34,575 nt of DNA from Desulfohalobiaceae bacterium (GTDB lineage Bacteria; Desulfobacterota; Desulfovibrionia; Desulfovibrionales; Desulfothermaceae), in contig JALWFY010000114.1 in assembly GCA_027013815.1 (NCBI GenBank), positions 1 to 34,575 on the forward strand, given 5' to 3'. Positions 1-6,714 of the stretch are shown here, piece after piece. Under the pieces are notes generated by a model, which had not been told where the DNA came from, did not search any database, and saw only the letters and a program-made list of their open reading frames with translations. The first letter of the stretch is position 1. Each line of letters starts with the position of its first letter. The position numbers and the translations under genes were made by a program.

Positions 1-896
1 TCTATGACCCCAGGACCTGCTTGTTTGCCTATCTTACTCATTCCACCTTCTAAGGCCGGACCAGCAGCACCTGCACAGGCCACAAGCCAATCTTTGTTTC
101 CAAGTACTACTTCAGCATTTGTGCCCACATCCACAAAAAGAGATATTTCTTCATTTTTGTGCATACCACAGGCAATTAATCCTGCAAGCAGATCTCCTCC
201 AAAATAGCTCCCAATATTTGGAAACAAAAATACCCTTGCAGCTTTAGACAAATCAAGTCCTATATCACTGGCACTAAATAAATCTAGACGATTTATGGCT
301 GGTATATAGGGTTCCCTTATTATCCAATCTGGAATAATCCCTAAAAACAAATGGGTCATGGCAGTGTTCCCAGCAATGGCTACATTTACTATATTATTTA
401 CATTAACTCCACTGGATTCACATAACCCATGTATATTTTTATTTAAATCATCTACAATAAGATTCCTTAACTCGGCCCTACCCTCATGTGTTTCTGCATA
501 ATGTATCCTTGTTAGGATATCAGGCCCTATATTTACCTGGGGGTTTAAATAGTTCCCTTCACAAACAACCTTTCTGTCAACTAAATCCAAAATACTAACC
601 ACATACCTGGTAGTGCCTAGGTCTACTGCTACCCCCAGAAAATTCTCATCTTTGGTCCCTGTTATCCCTGTTATGTAATATGCACACCTATCCCTAAATA
701 GTGTACATTGCCCAGAAAAATTCTCTCTCCGCACTATCTCTGGTAAAGTCCTTAAAAAAGAGATGTCTCCAATACACCTCTTAATGCCATACTCTTTTTC
801 TATTATCCTATTTAGTCTATCCCAATCACCTGTATTGTCTTTTAAACTAGGCCCTGGCATAGATACATCAATACACCATGAGGTCAGTTTATTCAT
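1..896 (-). CDS. RACo-like corrinoid-protein reductive activator ATPase (partial, lacks N-terminal ferredoxin)
   Basis: The 298 readable residues match the middle and ASKHA ATPase parts of RACo/RamA-type activators (DUF4445 family), which use ATP to reduce inactive Co(II) in corrinoid proteins such as the CoFeSP of the Wood-Ljungdahl pathway. The linker-type start contains 'PGPSLKDNTGDWDRL' (about residues 15-28). The first phosphate-binding motif 'VAVDLGTT' is near 89-96, 'VAIAGNTAMTHLFLG' near 172-186, and 'FVDVGTNAEVVLG' followed by 'CAGAAGPALEGG' near 254-285. The C-terminus runs off the left edge. The start at 896 lies one base past the stop of the PrmA-like gene. In full-length RACo about 100 residues with a [2Fe-2S] ferredoxin fold come before this point; here there is no room for them without entering the upstream gene. 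It is the last visible gene of the cooC-cooC-methyltransferase operon. The family is clear; the exact corrinoid target is inferred. Confidence 0.85.
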   Translation of the reverse strand, partial: MNKLTSWCIDVSMPGPSLKDNTGDWDRLNRIIEKEYGIKRCIGDISFLRTLPEIVRRENFSGQCTLFRDRCAYYITGITGTKDENFLGVAVDLGTTRYVVSILDLVDRKVVCEGNYLNPQVNIGPDILTRIHYAETHEGRAELRNLIVDDLNKNIHGLCESSGVNVNNIVNVAIAGNTAMTHLFLGIIPDWIIREPYIPAINRLDLFSASDIGLDLSKAARVFLFPNIGSYFGGDLLAGLIACGMHKNEEISLFVDVGTNAEVVLGNKDWLVACAGAAGPALEGGMSKIGKQAGPGVI

Positions 897-897
897 A

Positions 898-1710
898 TTA
901 TTTTCTACCTCCAACTATTGTAGGCCAGCCTGAATCTAATCCAAAAATCTCATACACCCTTATCCCCATAGAGACCAGGTTATAGATTATGTCCTTTGCC
1001 TGGGATTCAAATATCCCGGAAAAAACTAAGTATTTAAAATTATTGAATTTTAACAGACATGTAATCTCCTTTAACACATCATAATGTATATTGGCAACTA
1101 AAAGTTCAAATCCATTAAATATAAGCTCCTGTCCCTTCCCCTGGGCTACAACTATTTTATCTTCCATGTAATTTAATCTTAAATTTTTTCTAGTTGTTAT
1201 ACAGGCTAGGGGGTTTAGGTCAACGGCCAGCACCTTTTTAGCCCCTAATTTTACACATACAAGGGACAAGATCCCAGTACCACACCCAAGGTCCAGCACG
1301 GTTTTTACGTCTGAAAAATTGGTAAATAAAAAATTAATGGCTTTAAGACAATTTAGCGTAGTGGCATGGCTCCCAGCCCCAAATACCACTCCTGGGTCCA
1401 GCAAGATGTCTGTATCTTTTTTTGTATTTAATGTTTCCCACACAGGGATTATACGAATTTTTCCTATTTCTAAAGGTCCTATCTTTCCCCCTATCCACTC
1501 AAAATAATCCACTTCAAACACATCTTTTAGAATCAGATTTTTTTGTCTCTCGATTATACCATGTACTATTTCAGGCTGTGGACAAGAGAAAAACAAAAAA
1601 CTATCCCCCTCTTCGATCCAACACCCTAAATAAGAAGGAGAAGTGATATTCCCCCTAAACTTACCTTTAATATAATAGATATAAAGGGTATTATAGGAAC
1701 TATTGTTCAT
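898..1710 (-). CDS. prmA: PrmA-like SAM-dependent protein methyltransferase
   Basis: This 270-residue protein has the layout of ribosomal protein L11 methyltransferase: a poorly conserved N-terminal substrate domain (about 1-100), then the family signature 'DPGVVFGAGSHATT' (about 105-118; the usual form is DPGxAFGTGxHxTT). It is followed by the SAM-binding motif 'VLDLGCGTG' (about 138-146), the acidic ribose-binding stretch 'VLAVDLNPLA' and 'LLVANIHYDVL' in place of the usual NILA motif. It is slightly shorter than typical PrmA (about 290). The start overlaps the upstream cooC stop by four bases (ATGA) and its stop abuts the RACo-like start, so it is translationally coupled within a CODH/corrinoid maturation operon. 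It may be the housekeeping L11 methyltransferase placed here, or a paralogue acting on a Wood-Ljungdahl protein. The sequence does not decide. Confidence 0.8.
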   Translation of the reverse strand: MNNSSYNTLYIYYIKGKFRGNITSPSYLGCWIEEGDSFLFFSCPQPEIVHGIIERQKNLILKDVFEVDYFEWIGGKIGPLEIGKIRIIPVWETLNTKKDTDILLDPGVVFGAGSHATTLNCLKAINFLFTNFSDVKTVLDLGCGTGILSLVCVKLGAKKVLAVDLNPLACITTRKNLRLNYMEDKIVVAQGKGQELIFNGFELLVANIHYDVLKEITCLLKFNNFKYLVFSGIFESQAKDIIYNLVSMGIRVYEIFGLDSGWPTIVGGRK

Positions 1711-2453
1711 ACTATCTTTTTAAAGAGTTCAAATGCACTTTTTACAGCAGCACTATCTTCTGGGAGATCAAATGTGGGTCTTCCCAACATATCATATTCT
1801 AATATATTATCGTCCCTGGAAACACATCCTAAGAGCTCTACCCCCATATCCTGAATATATTTTTTCACAGGTTCAGAGAGCTCTCCTTCAACATTGTTTA
1901 AAATAAGATATGGTCTTCCAATAAGTACGTTTAAGGATTGTGCTAGTTCATTTATCCTTTGAGCAGCCTGCAGGCCCCTCTTAGAGGTATCTGACACAAT
2001 TAATAATATATCCACATCCTTGGTGGTAAGCCTACTTATATGTTCCATACCAGCTTCATTGTCTATTACAATGTAATCGTAATTGCCCACCAATTTAGAC
2101 AAAAATGCTGTTAAAAGCGAATTTGCAGCACAATAACATCCCTGTCCCTCTGGCCTTCCCATGACTATTAGATCAAACTTGTCTGTCTCAATAATGGATT
2201 CCTCTAATTTTGTGTCTATAAACCTGTCCTTAGTCATCCCAACAGGAACATTTCCTCGCTTCATGTCCTCTCTCACATCGCCCAAGGTAAACTCCACGTC
2301 CACTCCAAGTACCTCGTTCAAGTTGTAATTTGAATCTGCATCCACAGCTAGGATTGGATATTTATCATTTTCCATTAAATACCTAATAAAGAGTCCACAC
2401 AGGGTGGTCTTTCCAACACCCCCTTTTCCAGAAAAAGCCACTGTATATGCCAT
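1707..2453 (-). CDS. cooC: CooC-type nickel-insertion ATPase (second paralogue)
   Basis: A 248-residue MinD/ParA-superfamily ATPase of the CooC/AcsF type, which matures the Ni-Fe-S clusters of CO dehydrogenase/acetyl-CoA synthase. The deviant Walker A 'GKGGVGKTT' is at about residues 9-17, 'VDADSNYNLNEVLG' follows at 38-51, and the metal-binding CxC motif appears as C-Y-C (Cys106 and Cys108, in 'GQGCYCAANSLL'). The Walker B-like 'YIVIDNEAG' and 'VSDTSKRGLQAA' complete the family pattern. It lies 30 bases after the first cooC, and its stop overlaps the start of the PrmA-like gene. The first six residues and the CxC neighbourhood differ enough from the other copy that this is an old duplication or two subfamilies rather than a recent repeat. 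One may serve CODH and the other ACS, which is inference. Confidence 0.9.
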   Translation of the reverse strand: MAYTVAFSGKGGVGKTTLCGLFIRYLMENDKYPILAVDADSNYNLNEVLGVDVEFTLGDVREDMKRGNVPVGMTKDRFIDTKLEESIIETDKFDLIVMGRPEGQGCYCAANSLLTAFLSKLVGNYDYIVIDNEAGMEHISRLTTKDVDILLIVSDTSKRGLQAAQRINELAQSLNVLIGRPYLILNNVEGELSEPVKKYIQDMGVELLGCVSRDDNILEYDMLGRPTFDLPEDSAAVKSAFELFKKIV

Positions 2454-2483
2454 AAGGATCTCCTTCTTTTTTTCTCTAATTTA

Positions 2484-3227
2484 TTATTTTTTTAATGCAT
2501 CTAATACCTTTATACAAATCTCATCAATATCTTCTCTTTCTGGGAGGTCAAGTACACACGGACTGGTCTGTTGTCTTTGTTCCAATGATTTGAGATAAGG
2601 TATATTTGCAACTATAGGGGGAAGCGCAATGTCTTTGGGAGGCACAAAATCTTCTGATGCCCTATTTAAGACCATGACTTGTTTTTTTAGCCCAAGGTCC
2701 CTGGCAAGTCTGCTAATATTAGAAGCAGTCTGGAGCCCCCGAATACTTGGCTCACTTATAACAATCAAACCGTCCACACTAGTTATGGTACCCCTGCCAA
2801 GGTGTTCCACTCCTGCCTCTAAATCCACTATTAGCCATTGAGAACTCCTAAGTATCATATAGGCCAAGAGTGCCTTCAACATGGCATTGGCAGCACAACC
2901 ACACCCTGAACCAGCCCCTGCAATGGTTCCCATTACTAGAAGTTTCATACCTCTCACGTCTTTGGCCAACTTTTGGGGGAGGTCGTCCACCTCTGGATTT
3001 AGATTAATATATACCCCAGTGCCAACCCTTTCCTGTATTAATTTTTTATTATTTACAAGAGGGATAGGGACCTCTTCTAAAGATAGACCAAGGGCAGGTC
3101 CAAGGGAAATTGCTGTATCAGCGTCAATCAACCATACCTCTTTATTTTGTCGAATAAGATAATCTCCAAGCCACGCAGCTAAGGTAGTCTTCCCTACCCC
3201 TCCTTTACCAGCTATTGCCAATTTCAT
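2484..3227 (-). CDS. cooC: CooC-type nickel-insertion ATPase (first paralogue)
   Basis: A 247-residue CooC family ATPase and the promoter-proximal gene of the minus-strand operon. The deviant Walker A 'GKGGVGKTT' is at about residues 7-15, 'WLIDADTAISLGPALGL' at 32-48, and the CxC motif is C-G-C (Cys109 and Cys111, in 'GSGCGCAANAML'). 'WLIVDLEAGVEHLGRGT' and 'VISEPSIRGLQTA' are typical of CooC rather than of MinD or ParA. CooC dimers bind one metal ion through this CxC pair and hydrolyse ATP while helping load nickel into the C-cluster of CO dehydrogenase. The ATG has a good ribosome-binding site (AAGGAG, eight bases upstream). No CODH structural genes are in the window; they probably lie past the left edge or elsewhere. 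Confidence 0.92.
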   Translation of the reverse strand: MKLAIAGKGGVGKTTLAAWLGDYLIRQNKEVWLIDADTAISLGPALGLSLEEVPIPLVNNKKLIQERVGTGVYINLNPEVDDLPQKLAKDVRGMKLLVMGTIAGAGSGCGCAANAMLKALLAYMILRSSQWLIVDLEAGVEHLGRGTITSVDGLIVISEPSIRGLQTASNISRLARDLGLKKQVMVLNRASEDFVPPKDIALPPIVANIPYLKSLEQRQQTSPCVLDLPEREDIDEICIKVLDALKK

Positions 3228-3908
3228 AAGATTAACTCCTTGCCCTATTTTTTGAAATTATAAGGTGGAAACTGTTATTACTATATACTTTTTCTAAAAT
3301 CAATGAGTTGTTGGCCTATATCCAAAAAAAATTTAACCACCTTAAAATTATAGCTCAAGCTTATAGTTATAATATATTGTTATTATTATTTTTTAATTTT
3401 ATTTATTTTTCTATTAATTTAGTTGACATTAATTTTTTTAATTTGTTACAACTCGTGGGAAATTTTGATAATCTTTTGATTTTGTTTATAAAAAATGTTA
3501 TAAAAACAATTAAAACTATTGATTAACTGATGGATGATTAAACACATTTTATTTAAAATAACGAATTGAACGAAATTTGCTATTTTAGTTAAAAAATAGA
3601 CATCTGCTTTGCAGAAAAAGTACACTTGAGCCGATTAAACCAGGATATTACAAAAAAACTTTTTAACCTTTGTCAACTTTTAGTCAAAATGGGAAAAATA
3701 AAACACATCAAATATCAAGTTAACACTTTAAAACAAAAAAGGTTTGTGCTATGTGTCCTTTAAACAAGTTTTTATTAAAAAATTTATGTTTATAAAATCA
3801 AATATACATTAAAAACCAAAATAATTATTTTAACAAAAAAGACACTAAACCAAGGCGAGGAATGTTTGGTTATATTAAAGTTTTATTTATAAACCTAGGA
3901 GGGTAAAA
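3228..3908. other. Divergent intergenic region between cooC and metV
   Basis: This 681-base, very AT-rich gap separates the two divergent C1 operons and should hold both promoters. On the minus strand a TATAAT hexamer lies at 3262-3257, about 30 bases before the cooC ATG, but no convincing -35 box is seen. On the plus strand only the metV ribosome-binding site (AGGAGGG at 3898-3904) is clear. A dispersed repeat occupies 3521-3628 and is listed separately. A 72-codon open frame at 3308-3526 has no ribosome-binding site, extreme low-complexity composition and no recognisable domain, so it is not called a gene. Confidence 0.7.
3521..3628 (+). repeat. Dispersed intergenic repeat, copy A (inverted copy at 17461-17571)
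   Basis: This stretch aligns by eye along about 105 bases with the reverse complement of 17571-17461. It shares the block AATTGAACGAAA (3564-3575 here, 17518-17529 complement there), then TTTG, TATTTT, GTTAAAAA, GGAC/AGAC and AAAAAGT. A small hairpin is kept with different bases: CTGC-TTT-GCAG at 3604-3614 here and TTGC-TT-GCAA at 17480-17489. Similarity also extends upstream (TTAACTGATG against TTAACCGATG). It sits about 280 bases before metV. Its nature (miniature mobile element, regulatory element or small RNA) is unknown. Confidence 0.7.
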
Positions 3909-4580
3909 ATGATCGTTGGGACAAGAAAACCATTGGAAGAAATCAAGGCAATGATCTCTCCGTACAAAAAGGTCCTGATTGTAGGTTGTGGTACATGCGT
4001 TGCTGTATGTCTAGCAGGTGGAGAAAAGGAAGTAGAGGTCCTAAAAAATGAATTGTCACTGGCTATGGGAGACAAGGTCTCCTTTGATGGGGTGACCCTA
4101 GAGCGTCAATGTGACAAGGAATTTTTAGAACAATTAAGTGATGTTGTAGACCAATATGATGCCTTTTTATCCATGGCATGCGGTGCTGGTGTCCAATTCC
4201 TATCAGAAGTATATCCAGAAAAGCCAGTGTTTCCTGCAGTAAATACAACATTTATGGGCATTAACAGGGCTGTTGGTTGGTATGAAGAGAGGTGTCGTGG
4301 TTGTGGAAATTGTGTACTTGGTATTACAGGTGGTATATGTCCTGTGACCATGTGTGCCAAGAGCCTATTTAATGGACCATGTGGGGGGACCAACAAGGGA
4401 AAATGTGAAATAGATGAAGAACAGCCCTGTGCCTGGTATATGATATATGAAAGATTGGAAAAACAGGGCAGACTTGATCAAATAATGGATGTGATCCCGG
4501 CTAATAACTGGGAAAATCAAAGGCCAAGGACAGTTATACAACCAGGGTATGAGAATTTATACAATACTTCTTCAAAATAA
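3909..4580 (+). CDS. metV: MetV, iron-sulfur/zinc partner of methylene-THF reductase
   Basis: A 223-residue protein of the 'methylenetetrahydrofolate reductase C-terminal' family, known as MetV in acetogens. There it binds MetF and carries Fe-S clusters that link MetF to an electron donor. The Cys pattern is plain: Cys27, Cys30 and Cys34 in 'GCGTCVAVCLAGG', then a C-terminal set at about 129, 132, 135, 144, 149, 158, 166 and 174, including 'CRGCGNC' and 'FNGPCGG'. The ATG follows AGGAGGG by four bases. metF begins 15 bases downstream, so the pair is co-translated. The combination reduces 5,10-methylene-THF to methyl-THF in the methyl branch of the Wood-Ljungdahl pathway, or runs in reverse during oxidative growth. 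Confidence 0.93.
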   Translation: MIVGTRKPLEEIKAMISPYKKVLIVGCGTCVAVCLAGGEKEVEVLKNELSLAMGDKVSFDGVTLERQCDKEFLEQLSDVVDQYDAFLSMACGAGVQFLSEVYPEKPVFPAVNTTFMGINRAVGWYEERCRGCGNCVLGITGGICPVTMCAKSLFNGPCGGTNKGKCEIDEEQPCAWYMIYERLEKQGRLDQIMDVIPANNWENQRPRTVIQPGYENLYNTSSK

Positions 4581-4595
4581 ATAGGAGGTACATGA

Positions 4596-5537
4596 ATGGA
4601 CAGGAGAAATATTGAAGAGAGCAGTAAATTGGAACGGGTCCTGAGGGAAGGACATTTTGCCTTCACTGCTGAGCTTGGACCTCCTAGGGGAGCAAATGTA
4701 GAAAAGGTCAAGAAAAAAATCTCGTATTTAAAAGGATATGTTGATGCAGTGAATATCACAGATAACCAAACTGCAATTGTGAGGATGTCCAGTTTGGTCA
4801 CCTCCTTACTATGTATAGAGGAAGGACTTGAACCAGTCTATCAAATGGTCTGTAGAGATAGAAACAGATTGGCTATGCAATCTGATATATTAGGTGGTTA
4901 TGCCATGGGAATTCGTACCATTTTATGCCTTTCAGGAGACCACCAAAAATTCGGAGATCACCCCCAGGCAAAAGGAGTATATGACCTAGACTCCATGCAA
5001 CTAGCCGCAATGGTAAAAAAAATGAGAGACGAGGGTAAGTTCCAAGGAGGGGATGATATAGACGTACCGCCTAAAAAAATCTTTATTGGTGCTGCTGCCA
5101 ACCCCTTTGCTGAGCCCTACAATTGGAGGGTATATAGACTTGCCAAAAAGGTAAAGGCAGGAGTAGATTTTATCCAGACCCAGTGTATATATAATATGGA
5201 GAGGTTTAGGGAATGGCTAAAGAGGGCCAATGATATGGGACTCACAGAAAAGGTGTTTATACTCGCAGGGATAACACCACTAAAGAGCGTTGGTATGGCA
5301 AGATATATGCAAAATAAGGTACCAGGTATGGATGTTCCTGAGGACTTAATCAAGCGTCTTAAGGCAGCAGGCAAAGAAAAGGCCGCTGAAGAAGGAATAA
5401 AGATAGCCTGTGAACAAATAGAAGAGATGAAGGAACTAAAAGGAGTTGCAGGAGTCCATCTAATGGCCATAGAATGGGAGCATAGGGTCCCTGAACTTGC
5501 TGAAAGGGCGGGTTTATTACCCCGACCAGAGGTCTAA
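4596..5537 (+). CDS. metF: MetF, 5,10-methylenetetrahydrofolate reductase
   Basis: A 313-residue FAD-containing TIM-barrel reductase. 'FTAELGPPRGA' (about 23-33) holds the catalytic Glu26, equivalent to Glu28 of the E. coli enzyme. 'VNITDNQTA' (52-60), 'CRDRNRLAM' (86-94) and 'GIRTILCLSGDH' (105-116) are the folate- and FAD-contacting strands. Length is close to the family norm. The start at 4596 is preferred over the ATG at 4592, whose frame stops after seven codons; AGGAGG lies at 4583-4588. With metV it forms the MetFV methylene-THF reductase of acetogen type. The Qmo-like flavoproteins directly downstream suggest a dedicated electron-transfer complex. Confidence 0.95.
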   Translation: MDRRNIEESSKLERVLREGHFAFTAELGPPRGANVEKVKKKISYLKGYVDAVNITDNQTAIVRMSSLVTSLLCIEEGLEPVYQMVCRDRNRLAMQSDILGGYAMGIRTILCLSGDHQKFGDHPQAKGVYDLDSMQLAAMVKKMRDEGKFQGGDDIDVPPKKIFIGAAANPFAEPYNWRVYRLAKKVKAGVDFIQTQCIYNMERFREWLKRANDMGLTEKVFILAGITPLKSVGMARYMQNKVPGMDVPEDLIKRLKAAGKEKAAEEGIKIACEQIEEMKELKGVAGVHLMAIEWEHRVPELAERAGLLPRPEV

Positions 5538-5559
5538 AAATAAAGAGGAGAATATAGAT

Positions 5560-6714
5560 ATGAACAAAAAAGTCATGGTCCTGGGAGGAGGTATTGCGGG
5601 CTTAAGTGCTGCTCTTGAACTCTCCAAAAAAAATATCCAGGTAGAACTTGTGGAAAAAACCTGTTTTTTAGGGGGAAAATCCATTGGTTTTACCTGTAAG
5701 GCTACTGATAAATGTCAACAATGTGGTGCCTGTGTGGTGGAAGAGGTATTAAGAGACGTAGTGGAACAACCAAATATTAATGTGCATCTGAGGACAGAAA
5801 TGGAGCAAGTGGTAAAAAATGGGAGATTCAAAGTAAAACTAAAAAAATCAAATTCAATACCTAAAGAAAATCAAATCCTAACAGGATTTTCAAAATACAA
5901 TTCTCCTTATAAAGTAGTTATTGGCAATGTTCAAGGCTCAGAAGATGCAGTTAGTATAGACAGGCTAGGGACAGAAGGAGAATTAGATGTAGATGCACTC
6001 ATCATTGCCACTGGTTTTACCCCCTTTGATCCCACTGCTAGGGCTACATATGGATACAAGAGATGGGGAAATGTGATTACTGCCCTGGAATTAGAGAATA
6101 CATTGAGAACCGAGGTCAAGGCCATTAAACCTTCAGATGGACAAAGGGCAAAAAAAATAGGATTTATTCAATGTGTTGGAAGTAGAAGCCAAACCTTTAA
6201 CAGTGTTTGGTGCTCTGAAGTATGTTGTCCATATGCCTTGAGAATGGCCTCAATGATCAAACATAAATATCCTGATACAGAGATCTGGATATTTTTTATA
6301 GATATTCAAAACGTGGGAAAAGAATACTCCTCCTTTTTAGAACAAATAAAATCAGATATAAAGTTAGTCACTGCAACCCCAATTGATATATTCCCAGCCC
6401 AGGACAACAAGGTGAAAGTTGCGTATGAGGACGACATAGAAGATAGGAGAAAATTAGAGGAATTTGACCTAGTTGTACTCTCAGTGGGCATTATGCCAAA
6501 CAAAGACAATAAAGAACTGTCAAAGATTATAAATATTGACCTATCTGAACATGGATTTTTCAGCGATATAGATCCATTAAGGCCATCTCTTACTTCTAGG
6601 GAGGGGATATTCCTGGCTGGAACTACCACAGGTCCTAAAGATATCCTGAGTACCATATCTCATGCAAAGGGTGCAGTTTGTGAAACCCTGACTTATTTAG
6701 GAGGCAAAAAGTGA
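5560..6714 (+). CDS. QmoA/HdrA-like FAD oxidoreductase subunit
   Basis: A 384-residue flavoprotein of the heterodisulfide reductase HdrA/QmoA family. It starts with the FAD Rossmann motif 'VLGGGIAGLSAALEL' (about 7-21), then 'VEKTCFLGGKSIG' and a Cys cluster at 35, 46, 52, 55 and 58 ('CKATDKCQQCGAC'). 'ALIIATGFTPFDP' is the second nucleotide-associated motif, and the HdrA signature 'CVGSRSQ' with 'WCSEVCCPYALRMA' (Cys205, 218, 222, 223) follows. 'GIFLAGTTTGPKDI' closes the FAD fold. It lacks the extra 2x[4Fe-4S] insertion of full-length HdrA, hence resembles QmoA. An in-frame start lies upstream at 5497, but it would overlap metF by 41 bases; ATG 5560 has AGAGGAG about nine bases before it and starts right at the fold. 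Its end overlaps the next gene (GTGA). Confidence 0.85.
   Translation: MNKKVMVLGGGIAGLSAALELSKKNIQVELVEKTCFLGGKSIGFTCKATDKCQQCGACVVEEVLRDVVEQPNINVHLRTEMEQVVKNGRFKVKLKKSNSIPKENQILTGFSKYNSPYKVVIGNVQGSEDAVSIDRLGTEGELDVDALIIATGFTPFDPTARATYGYKRWGNVITALELENTLRTEVKAIKPSDGQRAKKIGFIQCVGSRSQTFNSVWCSEVCCPYALRMASMIKHKYPDTEIWIFFIDIQNVGKEYSSFLEQIKSDIKLVTATPIDIFPAQDNKVKVAYEDDIEDRRKLEEFDLVVLSVGIMPNKDNKELSKIINIDLSEHGFFSDIDPLRPSLTSREGIFLAGTTTGPKDILSTISHAKGAVCETLTYLGGKK

Noticed and set aside
3308-3526. A 72-codon plus-strand open frame rich in Phe, Ile, Leu and Asn
   Set aside because: It has no ribosome-binding site and a non-ATG start, reflects AT-rich low complexity, and its end touches the dispersed repeat.
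3521-3628. Possible solitary CRISPR repeat or CRISPR leader because of the small hairpin
   Set aside because: Only one unit is present at each site, there is no spacer periodicity and no cas gene in the window.
3865-3893. Promoter TTGGTT/TATAAA before metV
   Set aside because: Transcription would start at or after the ribosome-binding site, leaving no leader, and the -35 match is poor.
5497-5559. A 21-residue N-terminal extension of the QmoA-like protein
   Set aside because: It overlaps metF, lacks a ribosome-binding site, and the family fold begins at the ATG at 5560.
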